A DNA stretch of 64,000 bases from Polaromonas sp047303325 (GCF_047303325.1 NZ_JBKBEX010000015.1:53690-117689), one strand, 5' to 3'. Positions 1 to 9,028 are shown, counted from the first letter of the stretch. Translations and numbers: made by a program. Notes: a model not told the origin generated them from the sequence alone.

Positions 1-592
1 CCCGCGATTCGAACACCGTGCGCGGCGGCCTGCCTGGCGGCACGTCCTTGGTGTCGAGCAGGCGCAGGCGCAGGCTGTTGGTGTACACCGTTACATTGAC
101 CGGCCGGTCGCCCATGTAGCGCGGCCCGAAGGGGTCGGGTACCCAGCCGCCGCCGTAGAGCCGCCCCGCGGCGTCGCGGTAAGGCGGCAGGAACACCATG
201 TTGTCCTGGTAGACCGGCTGCAGCCAGGTTTTTTCCTCGCTGCGGCTGCTGGCCGCCACGTCCACCTGCAGGCGCCCGGCCTGGCCTTCGGGGGCACGCC
301 TGAGGCCGCGTTTTTCGAGCTCGGCCTGCACATAACCTTCGTAGGTGGCCTGCTCCAGCTGCCGCGTGGTGTCCATGGGCGTGATGTAGCTGAAGGTGCT
401 GCCCGCCGCGTCGGCGGGCCACTGGTTGAAACTGGTGACGCGGGTGGTGATGGGACTCGCGCAGGCCGTGAGCAGCATGGCCAGCAGCAGCGCCAGGGCC
501 AGGCGCGGCGAGCGGAACAACAGGGACGACACGGCGCCGGCGCTGCGCTGCGGGCCGGGGCCTGTGGGCGAGGAAAGGGCAAAAGTGTTCAT
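1..592 (-). CDS. DUF4136-type lipoprotein, 3' end cut by window edge
   Basis: The reading frame opens at ATG 590-592 with MNTFALSS and stays open to base 1, so the C-terminus lies outside the window. A hydrophobic stretch at residues 31-43 ends in the lipobox LLTAC with Cys44 as the predicted lipidation site, so it should be anchored in a membrane facing the periplasm. The mature part (NQWPADAAGSTFSYI..., then a segment ending TVFESR) matches the pattern of the DUF4136 family of small exported lipoproteins. Their function is unknown. The family name is my recognition from sequence pattern; the lipoprotein call is firmer. Confidence 0.75.
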   Translation of the reverse strand, partial: MNTFALSSPTGPGPQRSAGAVSSLLFRSPRLALALLLAMLLTACASPITTRVTSFNQWPADAAGSTFSYITPMDTTRQLEQATYEGYVQAELEKRGLRRAPEGQAGRLQVDVAASSRSEEKTWLQPVYQDNMVFLPPYRDAAGRLYGGGWVPDPFGPRYMGDRPVNVTVYTNSLRLRLLDTKDVPPGRPPRTVFESR

Positions 593-764
593 GGGAAATG
601 GATACGCCGGGGTTCAATTTTGTTCCGCGGCGGGTGCGCCGCTCAAGTAAAGTCGGCGCATACGCTGACACGCGCCCGGGGCATCGGGGCAGTGCCTGCA
701 CGGCGGACGCCAACAAGTATTGCACGACACAAGCACGGTAAGTGCATTGCACAAGGGGAAGATC

Positions 765-1646
765 ATGAAATGGGAAGGCAATCGCGAATCCGACAACGTC
801 GAAGATCGCCGTGATGACGGCGGCGGAGGTGGCGGCGGCTTCGGTTTTGGCGGACGCAGCATAGGCATTGGCACCATCGTGGTGGCGCTGGTCGGCGGCT
901 GGATTTTCGGCATCAACCCGCTGACCATCCTGGGGCTGCTCAGCGGCGGCGGGCCACCGGCCCAGGTGCAGCAGCAGGGGCCGGCCCACAAGCCGCCGGC
1001 CGACGACCGCATGGCGAAATTTGTTTCCACCGTGCTGGCCGACACCGAGGATGTGTGGACCGACGTTTTTGCCAAGGGCGGGGCGACCTACCAAAAACCC
1101 CGGCTGGTGCTGTTCCGCGGCGCCACGCCCACGGCCTGCGGCCAGGGGCAGGCGGCCATGGGGCCGTTTTATTGCCCGGGCGACCAGAAGGTCTACATCG
1201 ACCTCGGTTTTTACGAAACCCTGCGCAGCCGCCTGGGCGCGCCCGGCGACTTCGCCCAGGCCTATGTGATCGCCCACGAGGTGGGGCACCATGTGCAGAA
1301 CCTGCTGGGCATCAGCGCCAAGATGGACCAGATGCGCGGCCGCGTCAGCAAGGTTGAATACAACGCGCTGAGCGTGCGGCTGGAACTGCAGGCCGACTGT
1401 TTTGCCGGGGTCTGGGCGCACAACGCGCAGAACGCCCGCCAGATCCTGGAGCAGGGCGACGTCGAGGAAGCCATGAATGCGGCCGCCAAGATCGGCGACG
1501 ACGCCCTGCAACGCGCCGGCGGCGGCGCGGTGGTGCCCGAAAGCTTCACCCACGGCACCAGCGCCCAGCGCCAGCGCTGGTTCGACACCGGCTTTAAAAC
1601 CGGCAGCGTCAAGGCCTGCGACACCTTCAGTGCCCGAAATTTATAG
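765..1646 (+). CDS. YpfJ-family neutral zinc metallopeptidase
   Basis: This 293-residue protein starts at ATG 765, preceded by an AGGGGAA ribosome site at 754-760. An in-frame ATG-like extension to 720 lacks a comparable site. It opens with MKWEGNRESDNVEDRR, a poly-glycine linker (residues 19-30) and one membrane segment at about 32-50, so the catalytic part is probably periplasmic. The zinc motif HEVGHH begins at His171, and a downstream Glu in LELQADCFAGVWA is the likely third ligand. These features define the YpfJ/KPN_02809 putative metalloprotease family. Substrates are unknown. It stands alone, with a 341-bp gap before rhlE. Confidence 0.88.
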   Translation: MKWEGNRESDNVEDRRDDGGGGGGGFGFGGRSIGIGTIVVALVGGWIFGINPLTILGLLSGGGPPAQVQQQGPAHKPPADDRMAKFVSTVLADTEDVWTDVFAKGGATYQKPRLVLFRGATPTACGQGQAAMGPFYCPGDQKVYIDLGFYETLRSRLGAPGDFAQAYVIAHEVGHHVQNLLGISAKMDQMRGRVSKVEYNALSVRLELQADCFAGVWAHNAQNARQILEQGDVEEAMNAAAKIGDDALQRAGGGAVVPESFTHGTSAQRQRWFDTGFKTGSVKACDTFSARNL

Positions 1647-1987
1647 TCTGGTCCCTTGAGGCCATTGTCCGGTGGTCATGAGAAGCTATAAAATCAATAG
1701 CAATCTGCCGACGGAACCGGCCCGGGCGCCGGGCCCGCGGCAGGCCTGAAACCGTAAATTACCGGCAAAACCAGCCAATTGGCCCAAAGTGCGACAATAC
1801 GGGGCTGAGGAAGCCCTGCACAAGCCCTGCCGCGCGGTCGATATCGCGCGGACCCGGGCGGTCTGCGGTGTTACCTTTCCCGCCAACGGCTGTGCTGTTG
1901 GCCGCACGCGCGCCCAGGCAACCCCATCCCCCGATACGCGCGCTACCACCGACAGAGATACCCGCAAGCGTTACGCAGAGCTTTCTT
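1647..1987. other. Intergenic region, probable long rhlE leader
   Basis: This 341-bp gap between the metallopeptidase and rhlE contains no convincing gene. It holds the short palindrome at 1685-1701 and a GC-rich stretch near 1720-1745 that can fold. The helicase ORF can be extended upstream to 1868 in frame, but that stretch is arginine/proline-rich, lacks helicase homology and reads like leader sequence. I could not place a confident promoter. Confidence 0.5.
1685..1701. repeat. Short dispersed palindrome GCTAT-N7-ATAGC, copy 1
   Basis: The 17-bp element has perfect 5-bp arms GCTAT and ATAGC around a 7-base A+T-rich spacer. A second copy with the same arm and spacer length lies at 49846-49862. 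Both are in intergenic DNA and are strikingly AT-rich for this genome. I recall similar palindromes from Comamonadaceae genomes; function is unknown. Confidence 0.55.
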
Positions 1988-3439
1988 ATGACATCCTCTT
2001 TTTCGAATCTTTCGCTGGCTGAACCGCTGGCCCGCGCCGTCGCCGAAATGGGCTACGAAACCATGACCCCCATCCAGGAGCAGGCCATTCCGGTCGTGCT
2101 GCAGGGCAGGGACGTGATGGGCGCCGCCCAGACCGGCACCGGCAAGACCGCCGCCTTCTCGCTGCCGCTGCTGCAGCGCATGTTGAAACACGAGAACCCC
2201 TCGACCTCGCCCGCACGCCACCCGGTGCGCGCGCTGGTGCTGCTGCCCACGCGCGAGCTCGCGGTGCAGGTGGCCCAACAGGTCGAACTCTACGCCAAAT
2301 ACACCAACCTGCGCAGCACCGTGGTGTTCGGCGGCATGGACATGAAGCCGCAGACGGCCGAACTCAAAAAAGGCGTGGAAGTGCTGGTGGCCACGCCGGG
2401 CCGGCTGCTGGACCACATCGAAGCCAAGAACGCGGTGCTCAACCAGGTTGAATACGTGGTGCTGGACGAGGCCGACCGCATGCTGGACATCGGCTTCCTG
2501 CCCGACCTGCAGCGCATCCTGAGCTACCTGCCCAAGCAGCGCATCACCTTGCTGTTCTCGGCCACCTTCTCGCCCGAAATCAAGCGCCTGGCCTCCAGCT
2601 ACCTGCAGGACCCGGTCACCATCGAGGTGGCGCGCTCCAATGCCACGGCCTCCACCGTCGAGCAGCATTTCTACAGCGTGGGCGCCGACGACAAGCGCCG
2701 GGCCCTGCACCAGATCCTCAAAGAGCGCGGCATGAAGCAGGCCTTTGTGTTCGTCAACAGCAAGCTGGGCTGCGCGCGCCTGGCCCGCTCGCTGGAGCGC
2801 GAGGGCCTGAAGACCGCCGCGCTGCACGGCGACAAGAGCCAGGACGAGCGCCTCAAGGCGCTGGAAGCCTTCAAGAAGGGCGAAGTCGACCTGCTGGTCT
2901 GCACCGACGTGGCCGCCCGCGGCCTGGACATCAAGGACGTGCCGGCGGTGTTCAACTTCGACGTGCCCTTCAACGCCGAAGACTATGTGCACCGCATAGG
3001 CCGCACCGGCCGCGCCGGCGCCTCGGGCCTGGCCGTGAGTTTTGTGGCCAGCAGCGACAACCGCCTGGTGGCCGACATCGAGAAGCTGATCAAGACCAAG
3101 ATCGAGCTGGAACCCATAGAGTTCGACGAAGACCGCCCGCGCATCAAGGAGCAGGGCCGCATCAACGACGGCCGCCGCATGTACCGCGAAGGCGAGGACG
3201 GCGGCAGCCCGCGCGAGGCACACCAGCCGCGCGAGCGCCGCGAATACACGCCGCACCGCCAGCCGGCCGCGCAGCGCGATCCCTTCTTCGACCAGCCCTA
3301 TGAACCGACGGTTGCGCCCGACGCCCAGCCCGCCTGGGAAGCCGCCGCCAAGGCCGCTCCCGTGCGCAGCGGCGTGTCGGCCAACATCAAGCCCAAGAAA
3401 AAAGTCGCGGCGCTGTTCAAGACCCAGTCCACGGTCTGA
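1988..3439 (+). CDS. rhlE: DEAD-box ATP-dependent RNA helicase RhlE
   Basis: This 483-residue cytoplasmic RNA helicase starts at ATG 1988 (MTSSFSNLSLAEPL). All core motifs are visible: Q-motif Gln30, motif I AQTGTGKT at 47-54, PTRELA near 87, DEAD at 160-163, SAT at 191-193, and HRIGRTGR at 335-342. The C-terminal ~80 residues are basic and Arg/Pro-rich and end with a KPKKKVAALFK patch, typical of the RhlE branch. Such helicases remodel structured RNA in ribosome assembly and mRNA turnover. It appears monocistronic, with a long leader upstream. Confidence 0.93.
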   Translation: MTSSFSNLSLAEPLARAVAEMGYETMTPIQEQAIPVVLQGRDVMGAAQTGTGKTAAFSLPLLQRMLKHENPSTSPARHPVRALVLLPTRELAVQVAQQVELYAKYTNLRSTVVFGGMDMKPQTAELKKGVEVLVATPGRLLDHIEAKNAVLNQVEYVVLDEADRMLDIGFLPDLQRILSYLPKQRITLLFSATFSPEIKRLASSYLQDPVTIEVARSNATASTVEQHFYSVGADDKRRALHQILKERGMKQAFVFVNSKLGCARLARSLEREGLKTAALHGDKSQDERLKALEAFKKGEVDLLVCTDVAARGLDIKDVPAVFNFDVPFNAEDYVHRIGRTGRAGASGLAVSFVASSDNRLVADIEKLIKTKIELEPIEFDEDRPRIKEQGRINDGRRMYREGEDGGSPREAHQPRERREYTPHRQPAAQRDPFFDQPYEPTVAPDAQPAWEAAAKAAPVRSGVSANIKPKKKVAALFKTQSTV

Positions 3440-3501
3440 ACCGTGGCTTGAAAACCGCCGGGCCGTCGGTTAGCGCCTACGGCCGGTAGGGGGGCTGTCC
3501 G

Positions 3502-4467
3502 GTGCGGGTCGCGCGGCCCGCCTTTTACGCTGTCCTCATGATGGCGAATTCCGACCCCGACATGAAGACCGCACCATCAGCGGTTTTCGGGTTTCCCGCG
3601 CTCTCCCAGCAAGTCCTGAGAATCTTTCGCCCCTTGTGGCGCGCCGTCGACCAGTGGATTGACGCCGGCGGCATGCGCATGAGCGCGGCCATGTCTTTTT
3701 ACGGCATCCTGAGCCTGGCACCGCTGCTGGTCCTGCTGGTCGCCGTGCTCGGCTGGTGGCTGGACCGCGCCTATCTCGAAACCAGCCTGGTCGACCAGAT
3801 CCGCAGCGTCATAGGGGCGCAGGGCGCCCAGGTGGTGCAGCAGGCGCTGTCCAGCGCGCAGGCGCCTTCGGAAGGCATTACGGCTTCGCTGTTTGCTTTT
3901 GCGCTGCTGCTGTCGGGGGCGACGGGCGTGTTCGCGGAGCTGCAGGATGCGTTTGAGCGGCTGTGGCGGCAAGGCAGCGGCGAAGTGCCGCAGCAAAAAT
4001 GGTGGCACAGCGCGTCCCTGCGCCTGCGCGGCGTGGCCTACATCCTGGCGTTTGGTTTCCTGCTCCTGGTCTCGCTGGCGATTTCAACCTTTTTAAGCCT
4101 GCTGTCGGGCTGGGCGGGCAGCTACCTGCCGGTCGAAAAACTCGCCTGGGTGCTCAACGAACTCGTGTCTTTCGGTTTTTGCGTCGCACTGTTTGTGGCC
4201 CTCATGAAAATGAGTGTGGGCCCCAAACCCGCTTTACGCTATCTGGTGATGGGGTCAGCCGCGGGGGCCATCCTCTTTGCGGTCGGCAAGCACCTGATGG
4301 CCTTTTATCTCTCCACCGCCGCCGTGGTGTCTGCCTATGGCGCGGCCGGCTCGCTGGTGGTGATCCTGATGTGGATTTATTTTTCATCGGCCGTGCTGCT
4401 GCTGTCCGCCAGTGTGGCGCGCGCCTGGGCCGATGAGGCCGGCCGGGGCCGGCCCATCTCAGCCTGA
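3502..4467 (+). CDS. YihY/UPF0761-family inner membrane protein
   Basis: The protein has about six hydrophobic helices, with the signatures GGMRMSAAMSFYGILSLAP near the N-terminus and SAYGAAGSLVVILMWIYF near the C-terminus. These place it in the YihY/BrkB family, once misnamed RNase BN; its transport or lipid role is unresolved. The GTG at 3502 has an AGGGGGG site 8 bases upstream, so I use it. ATG 3538 and 3562 are alternatives without a clear ribosome site. Its stop overlaps the end of convergent apaH by 9 bp. Confidence 0.85.
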   Translation: MRVARPAFYAVLMMANSDPDMKTAPSAVFGFPALSQQVLRIFRPLWRAVDQWIDAGGMRMSAAMSFYGILSLAPLLVLLVAVLGWWLDRAYLETSLVDQIRSVIGAQGAQVVQQALSSAQAPSEGITASLFAFALLLSGATGVFAELQDAFERLWRQGSGEVPQQKWWHSASLRLRGVAYILAFGFLLLVSLAISTFLSLLSGWAGSYLPVEKLAWVLNELVSFGFCVALFVALMKMSVGPKPALRYLVMGSAAGAILFAVGKHLMAFYLSTAAVVSAYGAAGSLVVILMWIYFSSAVLLLSASVARAWADEAGRGRPISA

Positions 4468-5322
4468 TTTGCCGGCCTTGCCTGGTTTTTGCGCCTGTTC
4501 GCAGGGCACGGCGATCAGCTCAAACGTTCCGGCTTCCGCCCCCAGTTTCGCTGCCGTGAGGCAGCCGCCCCAGACGCAACCCGTGTCCAGCGGCAGGGTG
4601 TTGTTGCGCAGGCGCGGCGCGGCGCCGTCCTTGGCCAGGGTGGACCAGTGGCCGAAGGCCACCGCCGTGCCGGCGGTCTTGCGCCCCGGTACCTCAAACC
4701 ACGGCAGGTAGCCGGCGGGCGCGCCGTCGGCGCCCTCGGTGCTGTCGAACTCCATCACGCCTTCGGGCGTGCAAAAGCGCAGGCGCGTGAGCGCGTTCAC
4801 CACCACGCGCAGCCGGTCGGCGCCCTGCAGGCTGTCGCTCCAGCGGTCCGGCGTGTTGCCGTACATGGCGCCGAAAAACGCCTTGAGTTCGCCGCCGCGC
4901 AGCACCTGCTCCACCTCGGCCGCCAGCGCCATGGTCTGCGCCACCGTCCATTGCGGCAGCACGCCCGCGTGCACCATCAGCCAGCCGTGGCGCTGCAGCG
5001 CCATGGCGCGGTGCCGCAGCCAGTCCATGAGCGTTTCGCTGTCCGGTGCCTGCAGGATGTCCTGCACCGTGTCCTTGCGGCCCGGGGGACGCGCCCCCTG
5101 CCACAACGCGAGCAGATGCAGGTCGTGGTTGCCCAGCAGGCACTGCGCGGCGTCGCCCAGGGCCGCCAGGCGGCGCAGCACCTTGAGCGATTCGGGACCC
5201 CGGTTGACCAGGTCGCCGAGGAAGTAGAGGGTGTCGCGGCTGGGCGAAAAATCCAGCTTCTCCAACAGCCGCCCCAGGGGGGCGTCGCAACCCTGCAGGT
5301 CGCCGATACAGTACATTGACAT
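4459..5322 (-). CDS. apaH: Symmetrical bis(5'-nucleosyl)-tetraphosphatase ApaH
   Basis: This 287-residue enzyme hydrolyses Ap4A and related dinucleotides, including Np4-capped RNA, to two ADP. The metallophosphoesterase motifs are in order: GDLQGC at 7-12, GDLVNRGP, and GNHDLH. Length fits the family (about 275-285). Two starts (5322 and 5316, MSM) are possible; I take the first. It diverges from the CNNM-type gene, and a long palindromic element lies only about 16 bp upstream of its start, in the likely promoter region. Confidence 0.95.
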   Translation of the reverse strand: MSMYCIGDLQGCDAPLGRLLEKLDFSPSRDTLYFLGDLVNRGPESLKVLRRLAALGDAAQCLLGNHDLHLLALWQGARPPGRKDTVQDILQAPDSETLMDWLRHRAMALQRHGWLMVHAGVLPQWTVAQTMALAAEVEQVLRGGELKAFFGAMYGNTPDRWSDSLQGADRLRVVVNALTRLRFCTPEGVMEFDSTEGADGAPAGYLPWFEVPGRKTAGTAVAFGHWSTLAKDGAAPRLRNNTLPLDTGCVWGGCLTAAKLGAEAGTFELIAVPCEQAQKPGKAGKSG

Positions 5323-5338
5323 GTGTTTATTTTGCGCC

Positions 5339-5502
5339 AGGAGTCTGGGCGGCAGGAGCCGTCGAAGCGAAACGCGCGAAAAACGAGGACAGCGCGGTGA
5401 TGCCGACAAGCCCATAGCCCGACTATGGGCGCAGGAGGTAGCGCCGCGATGGACCGTTTTCTCGCGCGTTGTAGCCGACGGATTCCTGCCGCCCAGACTC
5501 CT
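5339..5502. repeat. 164-bp near-perfect palindromic element, MITE-like
   Basis: The left end (5339-5364) and the complement of the right end (5476-5502) share the identical 19-mer AGGAGTCTGGGCGGCAGGA and then CCGTCG. The symmetry continues inward: ACGCGCGAAAAACG at about 5372-5385 pairs with CGTTTTCTCGCGCG at 5455-5468. It ends at a core of GCCCATAG and CTATGGGC around a four-base turn near 5422. The whole unit can fold into one long hairpin. It fills the gap between divergent apaH and the CNNM gene. No transposase or obvious target-site duplication is present. It could be a non-autonomous mobile element or a REP-type repeat. Confidence 0.75.
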
Positions 5503-5516
5503 CTGACTCCTAATCT

Positions 5517-6872
5517 ATGGACTTTTTGCTGATTGCTTTTTTGACGCTGCTCAACGGCGTTTTTGCCCTGTCGGAAATGGCCCTCGCCTCCAGCCGCAAG
5601 GCCAGGCTCACAGCCATGGGCGAGTCCGGCGACAAGGGCGCCCAGGCGGCCCTGGGCCTGCTGGACGACCCCACGCAGTTTCTCTCCTCGGTGCAGGTGG
5701 GCATCACCTCCATCGGCATGCTCAACGGCATTATTGGCGAGGCCGCTTTCAGTGACAACCTGGCGGCCTGGATCCAGACCTTCGGCGCGCCGCAGCGCGC
5801 GTCCCAGATCACCGCCACCGCGCTGGTGGTGACCGTCATCACCTTCATCACCATCGTCTTCGGCGAGCTGGTACCCAAGCGCATAGGCCAGCTCTATCCG
5901 GAAACCGTCGCGCGCCTGGTGTCGCGGCCCATGATGTGGGTGGCGACGGGCGCCAAGCCTTTTGTCAGGCTGCTGTCCATCAGCACGCTGGCGGTGCTCA
6001 AGCTGCTGCGCATCGACAACACGGCCGGCCGCGCCGTGACCGAGGAAGAAATCGCCGCCAGCCTGGAAGAGGGCGTGGATGCCGGCCTGATCGAGGAGCA
6101 CGAACACCAGATGGTGCAAAACGTGTTCCTGCTCGACGACCGGCTGCTGACCTCGCTGATGCTGCCGCGCTCCGACATCGAGTGGCTGGATGCCTCCGAC
6201 ACCGTGGCCCAGGCCATCGACAAGGCCGGCGCCACCGGCCATTCCTGGTATCCGGTGTGCCGCGGCAGCCTGGACGACGTGGTGGGCGTGGTCAACGTTG
6301 CCAAGCTGCTCGCGCTGCGCGGCCGGATCCAGTCCGGCTCTTCCAGCCAGGAACAGGCCCAGGGCCCGGGCACCGTGCCCTCGGTGGCCGACCGCATAGG
6401 CGCTTACGCGGTACCGGCCGTCTTTGTGCCGGAAACGCTGACTGGCATGGAACTGCTGGAGCAGTTCCGCGCGCGCTCCACCCGCATGGTGTTTGTGGTC
6501 GACGAATACGGCGTGGTGCAGGGCCTGATGACGCCCATGGACATGCTGGAGGCCATCACCGGCGAATTGCAGCCCGGCGCCCAGGTGGACGCCTGGGCCA
6601 CCGAACGCGAGGACGGCAGCTGGCTGATCGACGGCGTCATGCCCGTGGCCGAACTCAAGGCCAGGCTGGACATCAAGGAACTGCCCGAAGAAGGCAAGGG
6701 CCGCTACAACACGGTCGCCGGCCTGCTGCAAAGCGTTTCGGGCCGGCTGCTCAAAACCGCCGAAATCGTCGAATGCGCGGGCTGGCGCTTCGAAGTGCTG
6801 GACCTGGACGGCAAGCGTATCGACAAGGTGCTGGCCAGCTTGTTGCCGGAAGCTGACTCGCCTGAGTTGTAA
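5517..6872 (+). CDS. CNNM/HlyC-CorC family membrane protein (UPF0053)
   Basis: This 451-residue protein has the three-part CNNM layout. An N-terminal membrane domain (residues 1 to ~150) begins MDFLLIAFLTLLNGVFALSE and includes FITIVFGELVPKRIG. A CBS-domain pair follows, with the MVQNVFLLDDR linker and MLPRSDIEWLD. A C-terminal transporter-associated CorC domain contains WLIDGVMPVAELKARL and AGWRFEVLDLDGKRIDKV. The family is linked to Mg2+/Co2+ efflux and is often mislabelled hemolysin. It begins 14 bp after the palindromic element. Confidence 0.9.
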   Translation: MDFLLIAFLTLLNGVFALSEMALASSRKARLTAMGESGDKGAQAALGLLDDPTQFLSSVQVGITSIGMLNGIIGEAAFSDNLAAWIQTFGAPQRASQITATALVVTVITFITIVFGELVPKRIGQLYPETVARLVSRPMMWVATGAKPFVRLLSISTLAVLKLLRIDNTAGRAVTEEEIAASLEEGVDAGLIEEHEHQMVQNVFLLDDRLLTSLMLPRSDIEWLDASDTVAQAIDKAGATGHSWYPVCRGSLDDVVGVVNVAKLLALRGRIQSGSSSQEQAQGPGTVPSVADRIGAYAVPAVFVPETLTGMELLEQFRARSTRMVFVVDEYGVVQGLMTPMDMLEAITGELQPGAQVDAWATEREDGSWLIDGVMPVAELKARLDIKELPEEGKGRYNTVAGLLQSVSGRLLKTAEIVECAGWRFEVLDLDGKRIDKVLASLLPEADSPEL

Positions 6873-7045
6873 TCCTTTGTTCCAGATGCTGTTGCGGCTT
6901 CGCAGCTTTTAGGCGCTGTTGCGTGACATAAGTCACTACTTGCTGCGGTCTGACGAGAGGTGAGACGCTGCAACAACACCCAGGTACGTAAATGGTTGTA
7001 ACTTCAAGGGTGCTGTGTTTAAACTGAAAAAAAGTTAAGGCACAC

Positions 7046-7948
7046 ATGTTTGATGTTTTTGTGTTGGCACTGACGGCGACGGCAGTGTCAGGGATGGCAA
7101 CAGGGGCGGCTTGCCACCACGGCTGGCTGGCGCGTGCCGCCCGCAAAAAAAGGCGTATTCCCGCGCAATGGCACCTGCAGCCCAGGCCTTTGCTGCTCGA
7201 TGCCGAGCAGGAAGTCTGGCACTGGCTGCAGCGCGCATTTTTCGACCACCACGTGCTGGTCAAGGTCCCGGTCATCCGTTTTGTCTCGCCGCGCAACGAA
7301 GCCGAAGGCCAGCGCTCTTTTGAGTTGCTCAAAAACGTCTACTGCAGCTTCACGGTCTGCGCCGCCGACGGCACCGTCATCGGCTGCCTGGACGTGCCCG
7401 GCCCCCAGGGCCTGAGGGCCAGCAGCCGCGACCTCAAGCGAAAACTGTTTGCCGAATGCGGCATCGCCTACGCCGTGGTGCGCGCCGGCAACCTTCCCAC
7501 GCTGGAAGACGTGCGCGCCGCCTTCCTCGGTGAAATCGATTTGTCGGACGACGAAGAACCGTCCTCACCGGCCGTGCTCGGCGAGCCGCCCATGGCCTTG
7601 CCGCTGGAGGCCGAGGCCGACGCCCTGGCCACCGTGCCCGACACCATGCGCGCGGCCGACGGCAGCGCCCTGGTCGCCGATGCGCAGCACGTGCAACATG
7701 TGGAGCAGGTGGAGCAGGTGGAGCAGCTGAAACCCGCGGCCAACCAGGTGGACATGGCCGCCATGGCCGCCGCCCGCAGCAGCCTGCGCGCCAAGCTGGA
7801 GCGCAACCGCAAGATACGCTTTACCAACTTCGACCCGCTGAGCACCGGCTCCGGCATTGTTCACGACAGCACGGATAACCAATTCGCGGTGGCCTGGGAA
7901 GACTCCTTCATTACGCCCGAGGACGCCCCGCCGCCGGCAGGCGCCTGA
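7046..7948 (+). CDS. DUF2726-domain protein
   Basis: The 300-residue protein opens with a hydrophobic segment (MFDVFVLALTATAVSGMATGA), likely a membrane anchor. A DUF2726 core of about 120 residues follows (LLDAEQEVWHWLQRAFFDHHVLVKVPV, then CSFTVCAADGTVIGCLDVPG and ECGIAYAVVRAGNLPT), a fold resembling restriction-endonuclease-type nucleases. The function is unknown. The tail is acidic and low-complexity, with a VEQ triplet repeat. The start has only a weak AAGG ribosome site. Confidence 0.75.
   Translation: MFDVFVLALTATAVSGMATGAACHHGWLARAARKKRRIPAQWHLQPRPLLLDAEQEVWHWLQRAFFDHHVLVKVPVIRFVSPRNEAEGQRSFELLKNVYCSFTVCAADGTVIGCLDVPGPQGLRASSRDLKRKLFAECGIAYAVVRAGNLPTLEDVRAAFLGEIDLSDDEEPSSPAVLGEPPMALPLEAEADALATVPDTMRAADGSALVADAQHVQHVEQVEQVEQLKPAANQVDMAAMAAARSSLRAKLERNRKIRFTNFDPLSTGSGIVHDSTDNQFAVAWEDSFITPEDAPPPAGA
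7700..7726 (+). repeat. Three tandem 9-bp units GTGGAGCAG inside the DUF2726 gene
   Basis: Three exact copies of GTGGAGCAG encode VEQVEQVEQ in the disordered part of the protein. A degenerate unit GTGCAACAT precedes them. Units of 9 bp keep the frame, so copy-number change would only alter linker length. Confidence 0.8.
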
Positions 7949-7977
7949 GCCGGGCGGGCCCCCTGCGAGGGGCCTGG

Positions 7978-8868
7978 TCAGTTCGCCTTGGCGGCGTCCA
8001 TGAGCGCTTTCATCTCCGCCGGCATGGCCGTGAACAGCGGCTTGCCGCCGGGCTTGGCCGGCTTTAAAAACCACTGCTCATACCAGCCCTGGGCGGCGCC
8101 GCTGCGCATGGACTCCTTGACCGAAGCATTCACCAGCGCCCCCATGGCCGCGTCGCCCTTGCGATAGGCAATGGCAATGGTCTCCACCGAGAGCCGCTCC
8201 GGCAGGATGGTGTAGTTGCCCGCGTCAGACTGGCTGGCAAGCTGCGCCGCCAGCAACGCGCCGTCACGCGCATAACCGGCCGCCCAGCCCAGCTGCAGCT
8301 GGCCCAATGCAGCGTCGGGATTCACGGCCTTGGCCTGCTGCCAATTCAGCGCGTGCGTCTTCGAAAAACGCTCCATCGCCGGGATCGCGGTGCTGCCGTC
8401 AATGCCGACAATGCTTTTGCCCTTCAACTGCTCCAGCGTGCTGATCATGTCCTTGTTGCGCACCGCCACCTGGACCGCATCGACAAAAATCGGCGTCGAA
8501 AAATCCATGCGTGCGCGACGTTCCGGCGTATCGGTCACGCTTTCGCAAAGCAAGTCCACACTGCCTTCCGTCAGCAGGCGCACCCGCGCGTCCACTTCGG
8601 TTTCGATATAGCGCACCGGCAGGTTCTTATTGCCCGCCGCCTGGCGCAGCTGCTCAATGATGGGCTTGCAAAACTCGATGCTGTAGCCCAGCGGCTTGCC
8701 CGGTGCTTCGTTAAACGAGAAAGGCGCCGCAAGCGCCCGGTAACCCACATTGATCTGCTCGCGGCTCTTGATTTTTTCCAGCGTGGCTTGGGCGGACGCC
8801 CCTTGCGGCAGGGCGATCACCAGCAGGGCCAAGGCGGCCGGCAACAGTCCTTGAAATGGTGTCTTCAT
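7978..8868 (-). CDS. Periplasmic amino-acid-type ABC substrate-binding protein
   Basis: This 296-residue exported protein starts at ATG 8866-8868 (MKTPFQGLL) behind a strong GGGAGGTTCC site. The signal peptide runs to about residue 26 (ALPQGASAQ). The mature sequence matches family 3 solute-binding proteins, with NVGYRALAAPFSFNEAPGKPLGYSIEFCKPI and LLTEGSVDLLCESVTDTPERRARMDFSTPIF near the front. This suggests a glutamate/aspartate-like ligand. No permease or ATPase gene is adjacent, so it must share a transporter encoded elsewhere or act as an orphan sensor. Confidence 0.88.
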   Translation of the reverse strand: MKTPFQGLLPAALALLVIALPQGASAQATLEKIKSREQINVGYRALAAPFSFNEAPGKPLGYSIEFCKPIIEQLRQAAGNKNLPVRYIETEVDARVRLLTEGSVDLLCESVTDTPERRARMDFSTPIFVDAVQVAVRNKDMISTLEQLKGKSIVGIDGSTAIPAMERFSKTHALNWQQAKAVNPDAALGQLQLGWAAGYARDGALLAAQLASQSDAGNYTILPERLSVETIAIAYRKGDAAMGALVNASVKESMRSGAAQGWYEQWFLKPAKPGGKPLFTAMPAEMKALMDAAKAN

Positions 8869-8995
8869 CGGAACCTCCCGTTGTTCGGTCCCATTCTTAG
8901 GCAAAGGCCCTGAATACGCAACGCCGCCAGGGCAGGGCTTCCCCGGTACGACCAAGGTACTCATTGTTAGTAGCCGTTGCTGCGCGAGGGCATAA

Positions 8996-9028
8996 AAAAG
9001 CCCCTGGTTCGCAAGAACAGGGGCTTTT
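8996..9028. terminator. Rho-independent terminator closing the TPS operon
   Basis: The stem AAAAGCCCCT pairs with AGGGGCTTTT, continues through GTTC/GAAC with one bulged G, and is capped by a GCAA tetraloop. A/T tracts on both sides make it usable in either direction. It lies 57 bp past the stop of the last gene of the minus-strand two-partner secretion operon. Confidence 0.85.

Noticed and set aside
1943..3256. 437-codon minus-strand frame opposite rhlE
   Set aside because: Composition is a mirror of the helicase codons and no domain is visible.
4977..6731. 584-codon minus-strand frame spanning the CNNM gene and part of apaH
   Set aside because: It crosses the long palindrome and runs out of frame through apaH; no coherent protein.
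7957..7974. GGCCCC/GGGGCC hairpin between converging genes as a terminator
   Set aside because: The stem is only 6 bp and there is no T-run on either strand, so termination activity is doubtful.
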